Shown here: in pieces, positions 20,758-29,641 of the stretch | Position numbering within the stretch: the first letter of the stretch is position 1 | How the letters are laid out: each line of letters opens with the position of its first letter | Assembly: GCA_051002235.1 (NCBI GenBank) | Contig: JBPCMN010000065.1 | Span: forward strand, 1 to 51,028 | DNA length: 51,028 nt | Origin: JBPCMN01 sp013695115 | Lineage (GTDB): Bacteria; Actinomycetota; Acidimicrobiia; IMCC26256; JACDBD01 | Reading direction: 5' to 3' | Position numbers and translations under genes: made by a program | Notes under the pieces: generated by a model | What the model was told of the DNA's origin: nothing | Databases searched by the model: none | Seen by the model: only the letters and a program-made list of their open reading frames with translations

Positions 20758-22233
20758 TCACCAATCGATGCGGGCGTTGAAGACGCCCTGGCTTGTCGGC
20801 GCGAGTTGCCGGAACACGTCGTCGTCGAGGTCGACGACGCGGTTGGCGACGACTCGGTCGGCGACCCGGCACGTCGTCGAGGCGCCGGTGTCGAGGTTGG
20901 TCACCCTCAGGATCGTTCCCTTCGGGACGTACTCCTTGGTCGCGCACGAGTCGTTGCCAAACGGGCTCGCGTACCACGAGGCGGTCCCGACCCGCTCGTT
21001 GGGTAGCGCGGTGCCGACCCCGATGATCTTCGGAGTCGCGGGCTTGCTCGGGATCTTCGAGATCGGCCAGCGGCCGACCTCGGCGCCGTCGGCCTTGGTG
21101 ATCTGGTACGTCACCTTCTGCGTCCCGTTCACGCCTTCCTGGGCGACCCGCTCCTGGCCCTTGGGCAGGCTGGGGTCGTCACGCCGTTCGACCGTGAACG
21201 CCAGCGGCTCCTCGGCGGTGACGGTCTCGTCGTTCGCGATGCGCACGACGGTGACGACCATTCCGTCGGTGACCCGCGTCTCGGGCGCCGGGTCCACCTG
21301 GTCGAGCGGGCCGAGCACGACCGCGTTCTCGGCCAGGACCTCGGACACCGTCAGCCCGAGCGACGTCTCGGCCTGGGACGAGCCGTCGACGTTGACCGTG
21401 ACCGCGCGCTTGGTGCGGAAGACGATGGCCGCGCCCTCACCAAGGCGGTCGGGGGCGGACTTCACCGCGACCGTCGCGGGGGCGAGCTTCAGCTCCCGCT
21501 GGAGCTTGGCCACGTTCGTGCGGGTCGTGGGCACGGTGGCGACGTTGCCGTCGAAGTCGACGATCACGTCGAAGGCCCGGAAGACCGCCACGTCGAGGCC
21601 GTCGCTCACGTCGGCCGCGAGGGCGGGCTCGACCCGGTCGTCGGGGCCGAGCTCGACCTTCTCTTCCCGGAGCACCTTCCGAACGGTGTCGGCCTCGGTG
21701 CTCACCACCATTTTCTTCCCGTCGACCCGGATGGTCACCTCGGGCGGACCGTTGGACAGGAGGCGGGGCACGGTCGCGCCCGCGGCCGCGAGCGTGGCGA
21801 CGCTGAGGGCGAGCACGAGCGCCCGACGGCGGCGATGGGTCCGGACGGTCTGGCGGGCGGGCGCGCCGCGGGCTCTCCGCTGCGGCCGGGGGCGCGCGGG
21901 CGCATCGATCGAGGGGGCGGGCTCAGTGGTCGTGACCGCGCGGGTCTGGCCGGAGTCGACGAGCGCCTCCGGTGCGAGCAGGTCTTCGAGCGCCAGGATC
22001 GGGAACCAGGTGGTGGGGTCGTGGGGCTCGGCGCGCGCCGGCGACGGGCGGACCAGCGGGGGTTCGGGCCGGGCGGGGAGCGGGCGGACGTCGGCCCCGC
22101 GCCCAGCTGCGGCCGCGGCCGGAGCGGCCTCGGCACCGATCAGCTCCTCGATGGTCGGGAGCGCGTCGATGTCGGGGAGCGGGAACCACGCCCCGGCGTC
22201 ATGGGGCCGGGCCCGGGCCGGCGAGGGGCGCAC
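20758..22233 (-). CDS. Cell-surface protein with DUF348 repeats, G5 domain and RlpA-like double-psi beta-barrel
   Basis: Resembles RpfB in layout and genomic position (before ksgA-ispE), but the Rpf transglycosylase domain is replaced. The 491-aa product starts at GTG 22233. Two near-identical cytoplasmic motifs, RPSPARARPHD..WFP (residues 2-18) and RPSPARAEPHD..WFP (62-78), come first. A basic stretch and one transmembrane helix follow (~138-155). Three ubiquitin-like DUF348 units lie at ~165-330, a G5 domain at ~335-400 and the RlpA/3D-like barrel (VGTASWYASPFGNDSCATKEYVPKGT..VRVTNL.. pattern) at ~410-491. It probably acts on or binds peptidoglycan outside the membrane. The Cys pair in the barrel may form a disulfide. 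Confidence 0.9.
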   Translation of the reverse strand: MRPSPARARPHDAGAWFPLPDIDALPTIEELIGAEAAPAAAAAGRGADVRPLPARPEPPLVRPSPARAEPHDPTTWFPILALEDLLAPEALVDSGQTRAVTTTEPAPSIDAPARPRPQRRARGAPARQTVRTHRRRRALVLALSVATLAAAGATVPRLLSNGPPEVTIRVDGKKMVVSTEADTVRKVLREEKVELGPDDRVEPALAADVSDGLDVAVFRAFDVIVDFDGNVATVPTTRTNVAKLQRELKLAPATVAVKSAPDRLGEGAAIVFRTKRAVTVNVDGSSQAETSLGLTVSEVLAENAVVLGPLDQVDPAPETRVTDGMVVTVVRIANDETVTAEEPLAFTVERRDDPSLPKGQERVAQEGVNGTQKVTYQITKADGAEVGRWPISKIPSKPATPKIIGVGTALPNERVGTASWYASPFGNDSCATKEYVPKGTILRVTNLDTGASTTCRVADRVVANRVVDLDDDVFRQLAPTSQGVFNARIDW

Positions 22234-22395
22234 GGACGCGCGCGCATAGCGACGCGAGCGCGGGTCAGGCCGGTACGCCGACTGCCTGGGACTTGTCCGT
22301 GCGGTGTGCTCGGCGATCGGGTCCGCCCTCCCGAGGGATTCGAGCTCCGTACCGGCCCGCGATCTAGCTCTCGATCGGGACCGGGGTCGTCATGC

Positions 22396-22424
22396 ACGCT
22401 AGTGAAGGGGTGGGAAGGGTGCAA
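22396..22424 (-). promoter_or_regulatory. Promoter of the RpfB-like gene
   Basis: On the minus strand, -35 TTGCAC (22424-22419) and -10 TAGCGT (22401-22396) are spaced by 17 bases. The predicted start leaves a GC-rich untranslated leader of about 155 bases before GTG 22233. The remaining gap sequence to the tatD stop shows nothing else recognisable. Confidence 0.45.
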
Positions 22425-22472
22425 CAACCGCCGGGAGTTGGCGCAATCGGACATTTCCCCTGGTCAGAGCGC

Positions 22473-23243
22473 TCATGGGGAGGGCCCGAACACGGCCTCG
22501 GCGGCGGTTGCGGTGGCCTCGGCGACCGCGGCGGGGGCCTCGCCCCGGACCCGGGCGAGGGCGGCGCCGACCGCCGTTACCAGGGCCGGCTCGTTCTCGC
22601 GGCCCCGGTGGGGCACCGGCGCGAGGTAGGGGGCGTCGGTCTCGACCAGGAGACGGTCGAGGCGCGTCGCGACCGCGGCGGCCCGCACGTCGTCGGCCCC
22701 CGGGAACGAGACGATGCCGCTGAAGGAGAGCCGGGCACCGAGCCCGACCGCGGTCCGGGCCTCGTCGGGCCCCCCGGTGAAGCAGTGGAAGACCGTGCGA
22801 CCCGGCGCGCCCTCGTCCCGGAGCACCCGGAAGGTGTCGTCCCACGCCTCCCGGGAGTGGATCACGAGCGCGCGATCGAGCTGGTGGGCGAGCGCGATCT
22901 GGGCCCGGAACGCGATCTCCTGCGCGGGGCGCGGGGAGTGCTCGTAGTGGAGGTCGAAGCCGCACTCCCCGACCGCGACGACCTCGTCGTGGGTCGCGAG
23001 CTCTACGAGCGCGTCCCACTCGTCGTCGAGCTTCGACGCGTCGTGGGGATGGAGGCCGACCGTTGCCCGCACGTCGGCGTGCCGGGCGGCGAGCTCGACC
23101 GCCTGACGAGAGGACTCGAGATCGGTGCCCACGCACACCAGCCACTCGACGCCGGCCTCGCGCGCTCGAGCGATCGCAGCATCGGCCCCGCCGGTCACGA
23201 ACTGGAGATGGCAGTGGGAGTCGACCCACTTTCCTGGTCGCAC
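22473..23243 (-). CDS. tatD: TatD-family metal-dependent hydrolase
   Basis: TIM-barrel metal-dependent deoxyribonuclease of the TatD family, 256 aa. Metal ligands are visible in VDSHCHLQF, GECGFDLHY, LVIHSREAWDD, FHCFTGG and VETDAPYL. GTG 23243 (MRPGKWVDSHCHL) is the nearest in-frame start and lies at the very end of repeat copy F. The open frame upstream is only repeat DNA. It follows metG, a very common linkage. Confidence 0.93.
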   Translation of the reverse strand: MRPGKWVDSHCHLQFVTGGADAAIARAREAGVEWLVCVGTDLESSRQAVELAARHADVRATVGLHPHDASKLDDEWDALVELATHDEVVAVGECGFDLHYEHSPRPAQEIAFRAQIALAHQLDRALVIHSREAWDDTFRVLRDEGAPGRTVFHCFTGGPDEARTAVGLGARLSFSGIVSFPGADDVRAAAVATRLDRLLVETDAPYLAPVPHRGRENEPALVTAVGAALARVRGEAPAAVAEATATAAEAVFGPSP

Positions 23244-23345
23244 TCGCTCGGCGGCCGGGATACCCGGCCGCCGCCCTTCGGGCCGCTCGCCGCTCCCGCG
23301 CAATCCTGGCTGCGAGTCACGCGATGGCAGGCCTTCGCTCGCGGG
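23236..23345 (-). repeat. Interspersed palindromic element, copy F (metG-tatD junction)
   Basis: A perfect hairpin, GGCGGCCGGG (23250-23259) and CCCGGCCGCC (23263-23272) around ATA, is flanked by CACTCGCTC on one side and CCCTTCGGGCCGCTCGCC on the other. It then extends with CCTTCGCTCGCGGGGC to the metG stop. It fills the whole metG-tatD gap and contains the tatD start codon. Confidence 0.75.
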
Positions 23346-23347
23346 GC

Positions 23348-25066
<1,719 letters not shown>

Positions 25067-25163
25067 CTCACCGCACCGGGGTCGGGGCCAGCGGCCTACG
25101 ATACCGACCGGTCCCGACCGGCCCGGATGGTTTGGGCAACGGGCCCAGGGGGAGGCGACGCGG

Positions 25164-25424
25164 ATGCACTCGACCGGCATGACCCGCAAAGTCGATTCCC
25201 TCGGTCGGGTCGTGCTCCCCGCCGAGATGCGGCGGGTTTTCGGGATCCGCGAGGGTGACCTCGTCGACATCGCGGTCGACGGCCAGCACATCGTGCTCAC
25301 CAAAGTCGAGCAGCGCTGTGTGTTCTGCGGCGACGGCACCACCCTGGTCGAGTACTCCGGGAAGCTCGTGTGCAAGGGCTGCGTCGAGGCCCTTAGCCGC
25401 GACGCGCCCGCGCGAGGCGAGTAG
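25164..25424 (+). CDS. AbrB/SpoVT-type DNA-binding protein with C-terminal zinc ribbon
   Basis: An 86-aa swapped-hairpin transcription factor. The AbrB fold is clear in MTRKVDSLGRVVLPAEMRRVFGIREGDLVDI (residues ~6-36). The C-terminal part has CVFC...CKGC, a four-Cys zinc knuckle, which is typical of an actinobacterial subgroup. ATG 25164 follows GGGGGAGG; ATG 25179 is an alternative start. It is divergent from metG across ~100 bases and may control it or itself. Its last 32 bases overlap the convergent rsmI gene. Confidence 0.88.
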   Translation: MHSTGMTRKVDSLGRVVLPAEMRRVFGIREGDLVDIAVDGQHIVLTKVEQRCVFCGDGTTLVEYSGKLVCKGCVEALSRDAPARGE

Positions 25425-26250
25425 CCGCGTCGTACGCGCGGCGCTTCGGGACCGACAGCTCGGCGGCCACGTGAGCGGCGGCGTCGCGGGTCGACAACCC
25501 CGATTCGAGGGCGGCGTCCACCGCCTCGTCGAGCCCGTCGTCGCCCAATTCGCCCGGCTCCCGCGCCACCGGTCCCACGATCACGACGTACTCGCCGCGC
25601 GCGCCGGAGGCGGCGGACTCGGCCACCGCTTCGCCGAGCGTGCCTCGCCAGACCTCCTCGAACCGTTTGGTGAGCTCCCGGGCGACCGCGATCTCGCGCT
25701 CAGGCCCGCACGCGGCCGCCAGGTCGTCGAGGGTGGCGGCGACCCGCACCGGCGACTCGAACAGCACCACCGTGCGGGTCTCGGCCGCGACCGCCGCCAG
25801 GCGCTCGGCCCGCGCCTTCCCCTTGCGCGGCAGGAAGCCCTCGAAGACGAACCGCCGCGTCGGCAGGCCGGAGAGGACCAGGCCGGTGAGGAGCGCGCTC
25901 GGACCGGGCACGACCTCGACCGCGAGGTCGGCGTCGAGGCAGGCCCGCACCAGCCGCTCCCCGGGATCGGAGATCCCCGGCATTCCCGCGTCGGTCGCGT
26001 AGACGACCCGGGCACCTCGCCGGACCTCGTCGACGATCGTGGCCGCGAGCCGGCGTTCGTTGCGGGCGTGCACCGCCCGCAGTCGTCGCCCGGCGCGGAC
26101 GCCGGCGTGCGAGAGCAACGCCCGGGTCCGGCGGGTGTCCTCGGCGGCGATGACGTCTGCGTCGCGCAGCGCCTCGACGGCCCGAGGAGTGAGGTCACCG
26201 AGGTTCCCGATCGGGGTACCGACCAGGATGAGGGCACCCGAGGAGCTCAC
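25393..26250 (-). CDS. rsmI: 16S rRNA (cytidine(1402)-2'-O)-methyltransferase
   Basis: Tetrapyrrole-methylase-fold enzyme adding 2'-O-methyl at C1402 in the ribosomal P site. It is 285 aa from GTG 26250. Conserved blocks are LILVGTPIGNLGDLTPRAVEAL, AAEDTRRTRALL, VYATDAGMPGISDPGERLV, VEVVPGPSALLTGLVLSGLP and FEGFLPRKGKAR. It is the last gene of ychF-DUF192-rsmI, with repeat copy G filling the gap before it. Confidence 0.95.
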   Translation of the reverse strand: MSSSGALILVGTPIGNLGDLTPRAVEALRDADVIAAEDTRRTRALLSHAGVRAGRRLRAVHARNERRLAATIVDEVRRGARVVYATDAGMPGISDPGERLVRACLDADLAVEVVPGPSALLTGLVLSGLPTRRFVFEGFLPRKGKARAERLAAVAAETRTVVLFESPVRVAATLDDLAAACGPEREIAVARELTKRFEEVWRGTLGEAVAESAASGARGEYVVIVGPVAREPGELGDDGLDEAVDAALESGLSTRDAAAHVAAELSVPKRRAYDAATRLARARRG

Positions 26251-26330
26251 TCCTGCCCGCTCTCGGCCCTTCGGGCCGGGCCGCTCGGGCCCCGGCTCGC
26301 TGCGGCTACCTGCGCCGCGGTCGCTCGCCT
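26251..26330 (-). repeat. Interspersed palindromic element, copy G (DUF192-rsmI junction)
   Basis: CCGCTCTCGGCCCTTCGGGC, a long GC palindrome, and CTCGCTGCGGCTACCTGCGCCGCGGTCGCTCGCC match copy H in the same order. The left arm of the RTA hairpin is partly deleted. It extends from the rsmI GTG to the DUF192 stop codon. Confidence 0.7.
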
Positions 26331-26659
26331 CATGGCTTCACTTCCACCTTGTCACCCACGCGCAGCGTCCAGCGCTCGAACGCCCCCGAGCGCGCTTCGA
26401 TCGCCAGTCTGGATCGGAACACGATCGGCGACACGCGCCACGGCCGCAGGCAGATCACTCGGATCACGACGCCGTCGCGGTCGCAGAACGCAACGTCGAT
26501 GGGGAACCGCACGCCGATCGTGTGGACGTTGCGGCACGGCCGCAGCACCAGTGCCCCTTCCAGCTGCTCCCGACCCCGCAGTCCGCGGCGGCGCTCGCGG
26601 CGGGTAGTGGCCACCTCCGCCGCCGCCAGCACGTCGCCCTCACGGACGAGCCAGCCCAT
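26330..26659 (-). CDS. DUF192 protein
   Basis: A 109-aa single-domain DUF192 beta-fold protein. The conserved core is ERRRGLRGREQLEGALVLRPCRNVHTIGVRFPIDVAFCDRDGVVIRV, followed by LAIEARSGAFERWTLRVGD. DUF192 proteins have no established reaction. ATG 26659 is preceded by a G-rich ribosome-binding region. The gene is flanked on both sides by related repeat copies (G and H), which fill its upstream and downstream gaps. Confidence 0.9.
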   Translation of the reverse strand: MGWLVREGDVLAAAEVATTRRERRRGLRGREQLEGALVLRPCRNVHTIGVRFPIDVAFCDRDGVVIRVICLRPWRVSPIVFRSRLAIEARSGAFERWTLRVGDKVEVKP

Positions 26660-26667
26660 GCTCACCC

Positions 26668-26800
26668 CCCGTCTCCCGCTCTCGGCCCTCTGGGCCGGGC
26701 CGCTGGGCCCCGGCACGCTTAGCCCCACCGGAAGCAAAGCTTCCGGCGGGGACCCCAAGAACTTGCGGCGCAGGGTACCTGCGCCGCGATCGCTCGCCTT
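26668..26800 (-). repeat. Interspersed palindromic element, copy H (ychF-DUF192 junction), compound
   Basis: Begins like copy G (CCGCTCTCGGCCCTCTGGGC), then carries a second hairpin: CCCC-A-CCGGAAGC (26724-26736), loop AAA, GCTTCCGG-C-GGGG (26740-26752). It ends with the family hairpin GCGGCGCAGG (26765-26774), GTA, CCTGCGCCGC (26778-26787) and GATCGCTCGCC. It spans nearly the whole gap from the ychF stop to the DUF192 start. Confidence 0.75.
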
Positions 26801-27819
26801 CAGACGTTGAACCGGATCTCGACCACGTCGCCGTCGCCGACCTCGTAATCCTTCCCCTCGACCCGAAGCTTGCCGAGCTCCTTGGCCTCGGGCCACGAGC
26901 CGATCTCGAGCAGCTCGCGCCAGTCGATCACCTCGGCCCGGATGAACCCGCGCTCGAGGTCGGAGTGGATGACGCCGGCGCACTCCGGCGCCCGGGCGCC
27001 GGCGCGAAACGACCACGCCCGGCTCTCCTTCTCTCCTGTCGTCAGGAAGGTGCGCCGCCCGAGCAGGTGGTACGCGTTGCGGGCCAAGCGGGGGAGCACG
27101 CTCTCGGAGATGCCGTAGGTCTCGAGCCACTCGGCCTGGTCGCCGGGGTCGAGCCCGGCGATCTGCGCCTCGACGTCCACGCAGACCGCCAGCGCGCCGT
27201 CCCCGAGCGGCGCCGCGACCGCGTCGGCTTCGCCGAGGCGCTCCTCGTCGAGGTTGACCACCGAGAGGACGGGCTTGTTCGTCAGCAGGAACACCGGCGT
27301 GAGCAGCTCGCGGTCGGCGGCAGTCAGGCTCGAGCGGTACACGGGCATGCCGTCCGCCAGCGCCGCCTGGGCGTGCTCGAGCGCCGCGACCTCGGGGGCG
27401 AGCGCCTTGTCGCCCTTCATCGCCCGGCGCTGCTTGCCGAGGCGCTGCTCGACCGAGACGAGGTCGGCGAGCACGAGCTCGTACTCGAGGGTGGCGAGGT
27501 CGTCGGCGGGGTCGACGCGTGACGAACGAAGCACGAAGAGGATGGCGTCGCAGTCCCGCAGGGAGCCGAGCAGCTTGCTGCCCAGGCCCTCGCCCGCCTT
27601 GCCGCCGGGCGCGACGCCGGGGATGTAGTCGATCTCGAAGGTGGCGTGGATCACCTTCTTCGACTCCGACATCTCGCCCAGGCGGTCGACCCGTTCGTCG
27701 GGAAGCGGCGCGACGCCCTTGACCGGCTCGAAGCCGCCGGGCTGGTCGAGGCCGGTCAGCGCGCTGAACAGCGCGCCGTGGCCGGAGTCGGGCAGCCCGA
27801 CCAGACCCAGATGTTCCAC
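26800..27819 (-). CDS. YchF/OLA1-like P-loop protein with degenerate Walker A
   Basis: YchF/OLA1-type TRAFAC ATPase, 339 aa from GTG 27819, with the C-terminal TGS-like DUF933 domain (FLTTGEKESRAWSF, HSDLERGFIRAEVIDW, KDYEVGDGDVVEIRF). The family's Walker A GLPNVGKSTLF reads GLPDSGHGALFSALTG here, so both the Lys and the Ser/Thr are lost. The NKP and VVNLDEE motifs and GEGLGSKLL are recognisable. It is probably a divergent paralogue that may not hydrolyse nucleotide. It heads the ychF-DUF192-rsmI unit. Confidence 0.85.
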   Translation of the reverse strand: MEHLGLVGLPDSGHGALFSALTGLDQPGGFEPVKGVAPLPDERVDRLGEMSESKKVIHATFEIDYIPGVAPGGKAGEGLGSKLLGSLRDCDAILFVLRSSRVDPADDLATLEYELVLADLVSVEQRLGKQRRAMKGDKALAPEVAALEHAQAALADGMPVYRSSLTAADRELLTPVFLLTNKPVLSVVNLDEERLGEADAVAAPLGDGALAVCVDVEAQIAGLDPGDQAEWLETYGISESVLPRLARNAYHLLGRRTFLTTGEKESRAWSFRAGARAPECAGVIHSDLERGFIRAEVIDWRELLEIGSWPEAKELGKLRVEGKDYEVGDGDVVEIRFNV

Positions 27820-27866
27820 GCGCTCAGGGTACCGGGCGACTTCCGGCGGCTAACCTCGACGACTCC

Positions 27867-27956
27867 ATGTCGAAGAAGACGAAGAAGCGCAAGCTCCGCG
27901 CCCGCCGCAACAAGGCCAACCACGGCAAGCGCCCCAACGCGGGCCGGAGGAGTTAG
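27867..27956 (+). CDS. Small ribosomal protein bL37
   Basis: A 29-residue, Arg/Lys-rich protein (MSKKTKKRKLRARRNK then ANHGKRPNAGRRS). The ANHGKRPN block is the signature of actinobacterial bL37, a 50S component identified in mycobacterial ribosome structures. A TAACCT -10-like box at 27851-27856 would place the transcript start only a few bases before the ATG, as for bS22. The stop codon overlaps the convergent permease stop by 4 bases. Confidence 0.88.
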   Translation: MSKKTKKRKLRARRNKANHGKRPNAGRRS

Positions 27957-28750
27957 GCCCGCTCGGCCGGCCGGTCGGTTCCGACCAGGCGCCAGTCGAG
28001 GCGATGGTCGGCAGTGAACATTCGGCGCGACACCCCGATGGCCACCACCGCGGTCGTGGTGGCGACCGCTCCCAGCACCAGGTACATCACGGCCGCCTGG
28101 ACCCGCACGGCGTCGAGGGGCTCGGCGCCCGCCAGGATCAGGCCGGTCATGGCACCCGGCAGCACCACCAGCCCCACCGCCTTGGTCGTCTCGATCTGGG
28201 GGATCAGGGCGGTGCGCAGCGCGGCCCGCAGGTAGGGCCGGGCAGCCTCCGTCGACGTCTGCCCCAGTGCCAGGCGGGCCTCCACCTCGGTGCGCTTGTC
28301 GCGCAGCTCCTCGAGCACCCGCCGGGAGACCAGGATGGTGGCCGCCATCGAGTTCCCCAACATCAGGCCGGCGAGGGGAATGAGGGTGCGGCCGTCGAGC
28401 TCGAAGACGCCCAGGCCGAACAGCACGCCCAGGCTCACGAACGCGGCGGCGCCGAACGCGGCCAACGACAACGGGAAGATCCCGGGGACCTCGCGGGCCC
28501 GCCAGCGGACAACCGTCGCCGCGATCGCCAGCATGGCGGCGACCCACAGCCACGACCACGCCAGCGTGCGCCCGGGGTCGAGCACGAGATCGAGGGCGAC
28601 ACCGACCGCCAGCAGTTGCACGAGGGCACGGGAGGCCGCCCAGAGGATGCTGCGCTCGAGGCCGAGCTGCCGCCACCGCGAGAGCGCGACCGCGACCGCC
28701 ACGAGTACGAGCGAGACCGACAGGCCGCTCCAGCCGATGTCAGCCTTCAT
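27953..28750 (-). CDS. fetB: FetB/UPF0014-family ABC transporter permease
   Basis: Membrane subunit of a FetAB-type ABC exporter, linked in E. coli to iron homeostasis. It is 265 aa with about seven transmembrane helices. The conserved LAGLMLGNSMAATILVSRRVLEELRDKRTEVEARLALG segment and RAALRTALIPQIETTKAVGLVVLPGAMTG are characteristic. The ATG overlaps the end of fetA by 11 bases, indicating translational coupling. Confidence 0.92.
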   Translation of the reverse strand: MKADIGWSGLSVSLVLVAVAVALSRWRQLGLERSILWAASRALVQLLAVGVALDLVLDPGRTLAWSWLWVAAMLAIAATVVRWRAREVPGIFPLSLAAFGAAAFVSLGVLFGLGVFELDGRTLIPLAGLMLGNSMAATILVSRRVLEELRDKRTEVEARLALGQTSTEAARPYLRAALRTALIPQIETTKAVGLVVLPGAMTGLILAGAEPLDAVRVQAAVMYLVLGAVATTTAVVAIGVSRRMFTADHRLDWRLVGTDRPAERA

Positions 28751-29444
28751 CGAAGTACGGCTCCGCGTCCTGCACCGGTCCGGAGAACTCGACTTGCCCG
28801 GCCACCAGCACGAGCACGTGGTCGGCGACGCGGCGGGCCTGGGTGTGATCGTGCGTGACCCACAGGACGGGTACCCCGTCGCGGGCGAGCGCGGTCGTCA
28901 TGGCCTCGAGCGCGCGTCGCGATCGGGGATCGACCGACGATGTGGGCTCGTCCATGAGCAGCACCTCCGGCCGGGTGGCGAGGGTGCGGGCGAGGCAGAC
29001 GCGCTGCGCTTCTCCCGCCGACAGCTCGCGGGCGGGGCGATCGAGGAACTCCGGGGTGAGGTCGGCCCGCTCGAGCGCGGCGGTGGCGTCCACGTCGGAG
29101 ATCTCGGGCTCGGCGACCAGCAGATTGTCTCGAACCGTGCCGGGGAACGGCGTCGGCTGCTGGAACACCATGCCGACGCGCCGCCGCAGCCGTTGCGGGT
29201 CGACGCCGGCAATATCGTCCGATCGGAAGCGCACGGTCCCGGCGGTCGGGCACTCGAGACGGTTGCACAGGCGCAGCAGCGTCGACTTTCCCGCACCCGA
29301 CGGCCCGACGATCGTGGTGACGCCATCGTCGGGGACCGTGCCGTCGACATCGACGAGCAGCGCAGCTCCGGCTTTCGACAAGCCCACGTGCTCGAATGCG
29401 AACAGGGCGTCCTCGATGCCCGAAAGTCTCGCACCCGCGACCAA
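28740..29444 (-). CDS. fetA: FetA-like ABC transporter ATP-binding protein
   Basis: ATPase partner of the UPF0014 permease, 234 aa. Walker A is IVGPSGAGKSTLLRL, Q-loop VFQQPTPFPG, signature ELSAGEAQRVCLARTL, Walker B VLLMDEPTSSVD and H-loop WVTHDHTQ. The TTG at 29444 is the longest start; a shorter one inside the first 20 residues is possible. It is encoded directly before fetB and is divergent from the LLM oxidoreductase. Confidence 0.92.
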   Translation of the reverse strand: MVAGARLSGIEDALFAFEHVGLSKAGAALLVDVDGTVPDDGVTTIVGPSGAGKSTLLRLCNRLECPTAGTVRFRSDDIAGVDPQRLRRRVGMVFQQPTPFPGTVRDNLLVAEPEISDVDATAALERADLTPEFLDRPARELSAGEAQRVCLARTLATRPEVLLMDEPTSSVDPRSRRALEAMTTALARDGVPVLWVTHDHTQARRVADHVLVLVAGQVEFSGPVQDAEPYFDEG

Positions 29445-29491
29445 CTAGCCTGGCCCGACCCAGCGGGCGGCCGATCCATCGGGAGGGCGGC

Positions 29492-29641
29492 GTGGACGTT
29501 CGGATCGGCATCCTCACTCCGGGGACACTCGACGAGCGGGCGCGCGACGCGCTGGCGGCCGCCGGTGACGCCGGCCTCGACCACGTCGGTTCGGTCGACC
29601 ATGTGAGCTTTCGCGGGGGGACGGCGTCGACAGCCTGGTGA
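29492..29641 (+). pseudogene. N-terminal fragment of frameshifted LLM oxidoreductase
   Basis: From GTG 29492, after a good GGGAGGG ribosome-binding site, the frame encodes VDVRIGILTPGTLDERARDAL... to ...GSVDHVSFRGG, the normal start of an LLM-class protein. It then shifts after a run of six G (29615-29620) and stops at 29641. Adding one G joins it to the frame at 29638-30396. This is either a true frameshift or a homopolymer sequencing error. Confidence 0.75.

Noticed and set aside
22234..22395. c-di-AMP (ydaO) riboswitch before the RpfB-like gene
   Set aside because: Such riboswitches are common before actinobacterial rpf genes, but the characteristic GGGGGACC and CGAAUCCGACAGCU-type blocks are not found in order.
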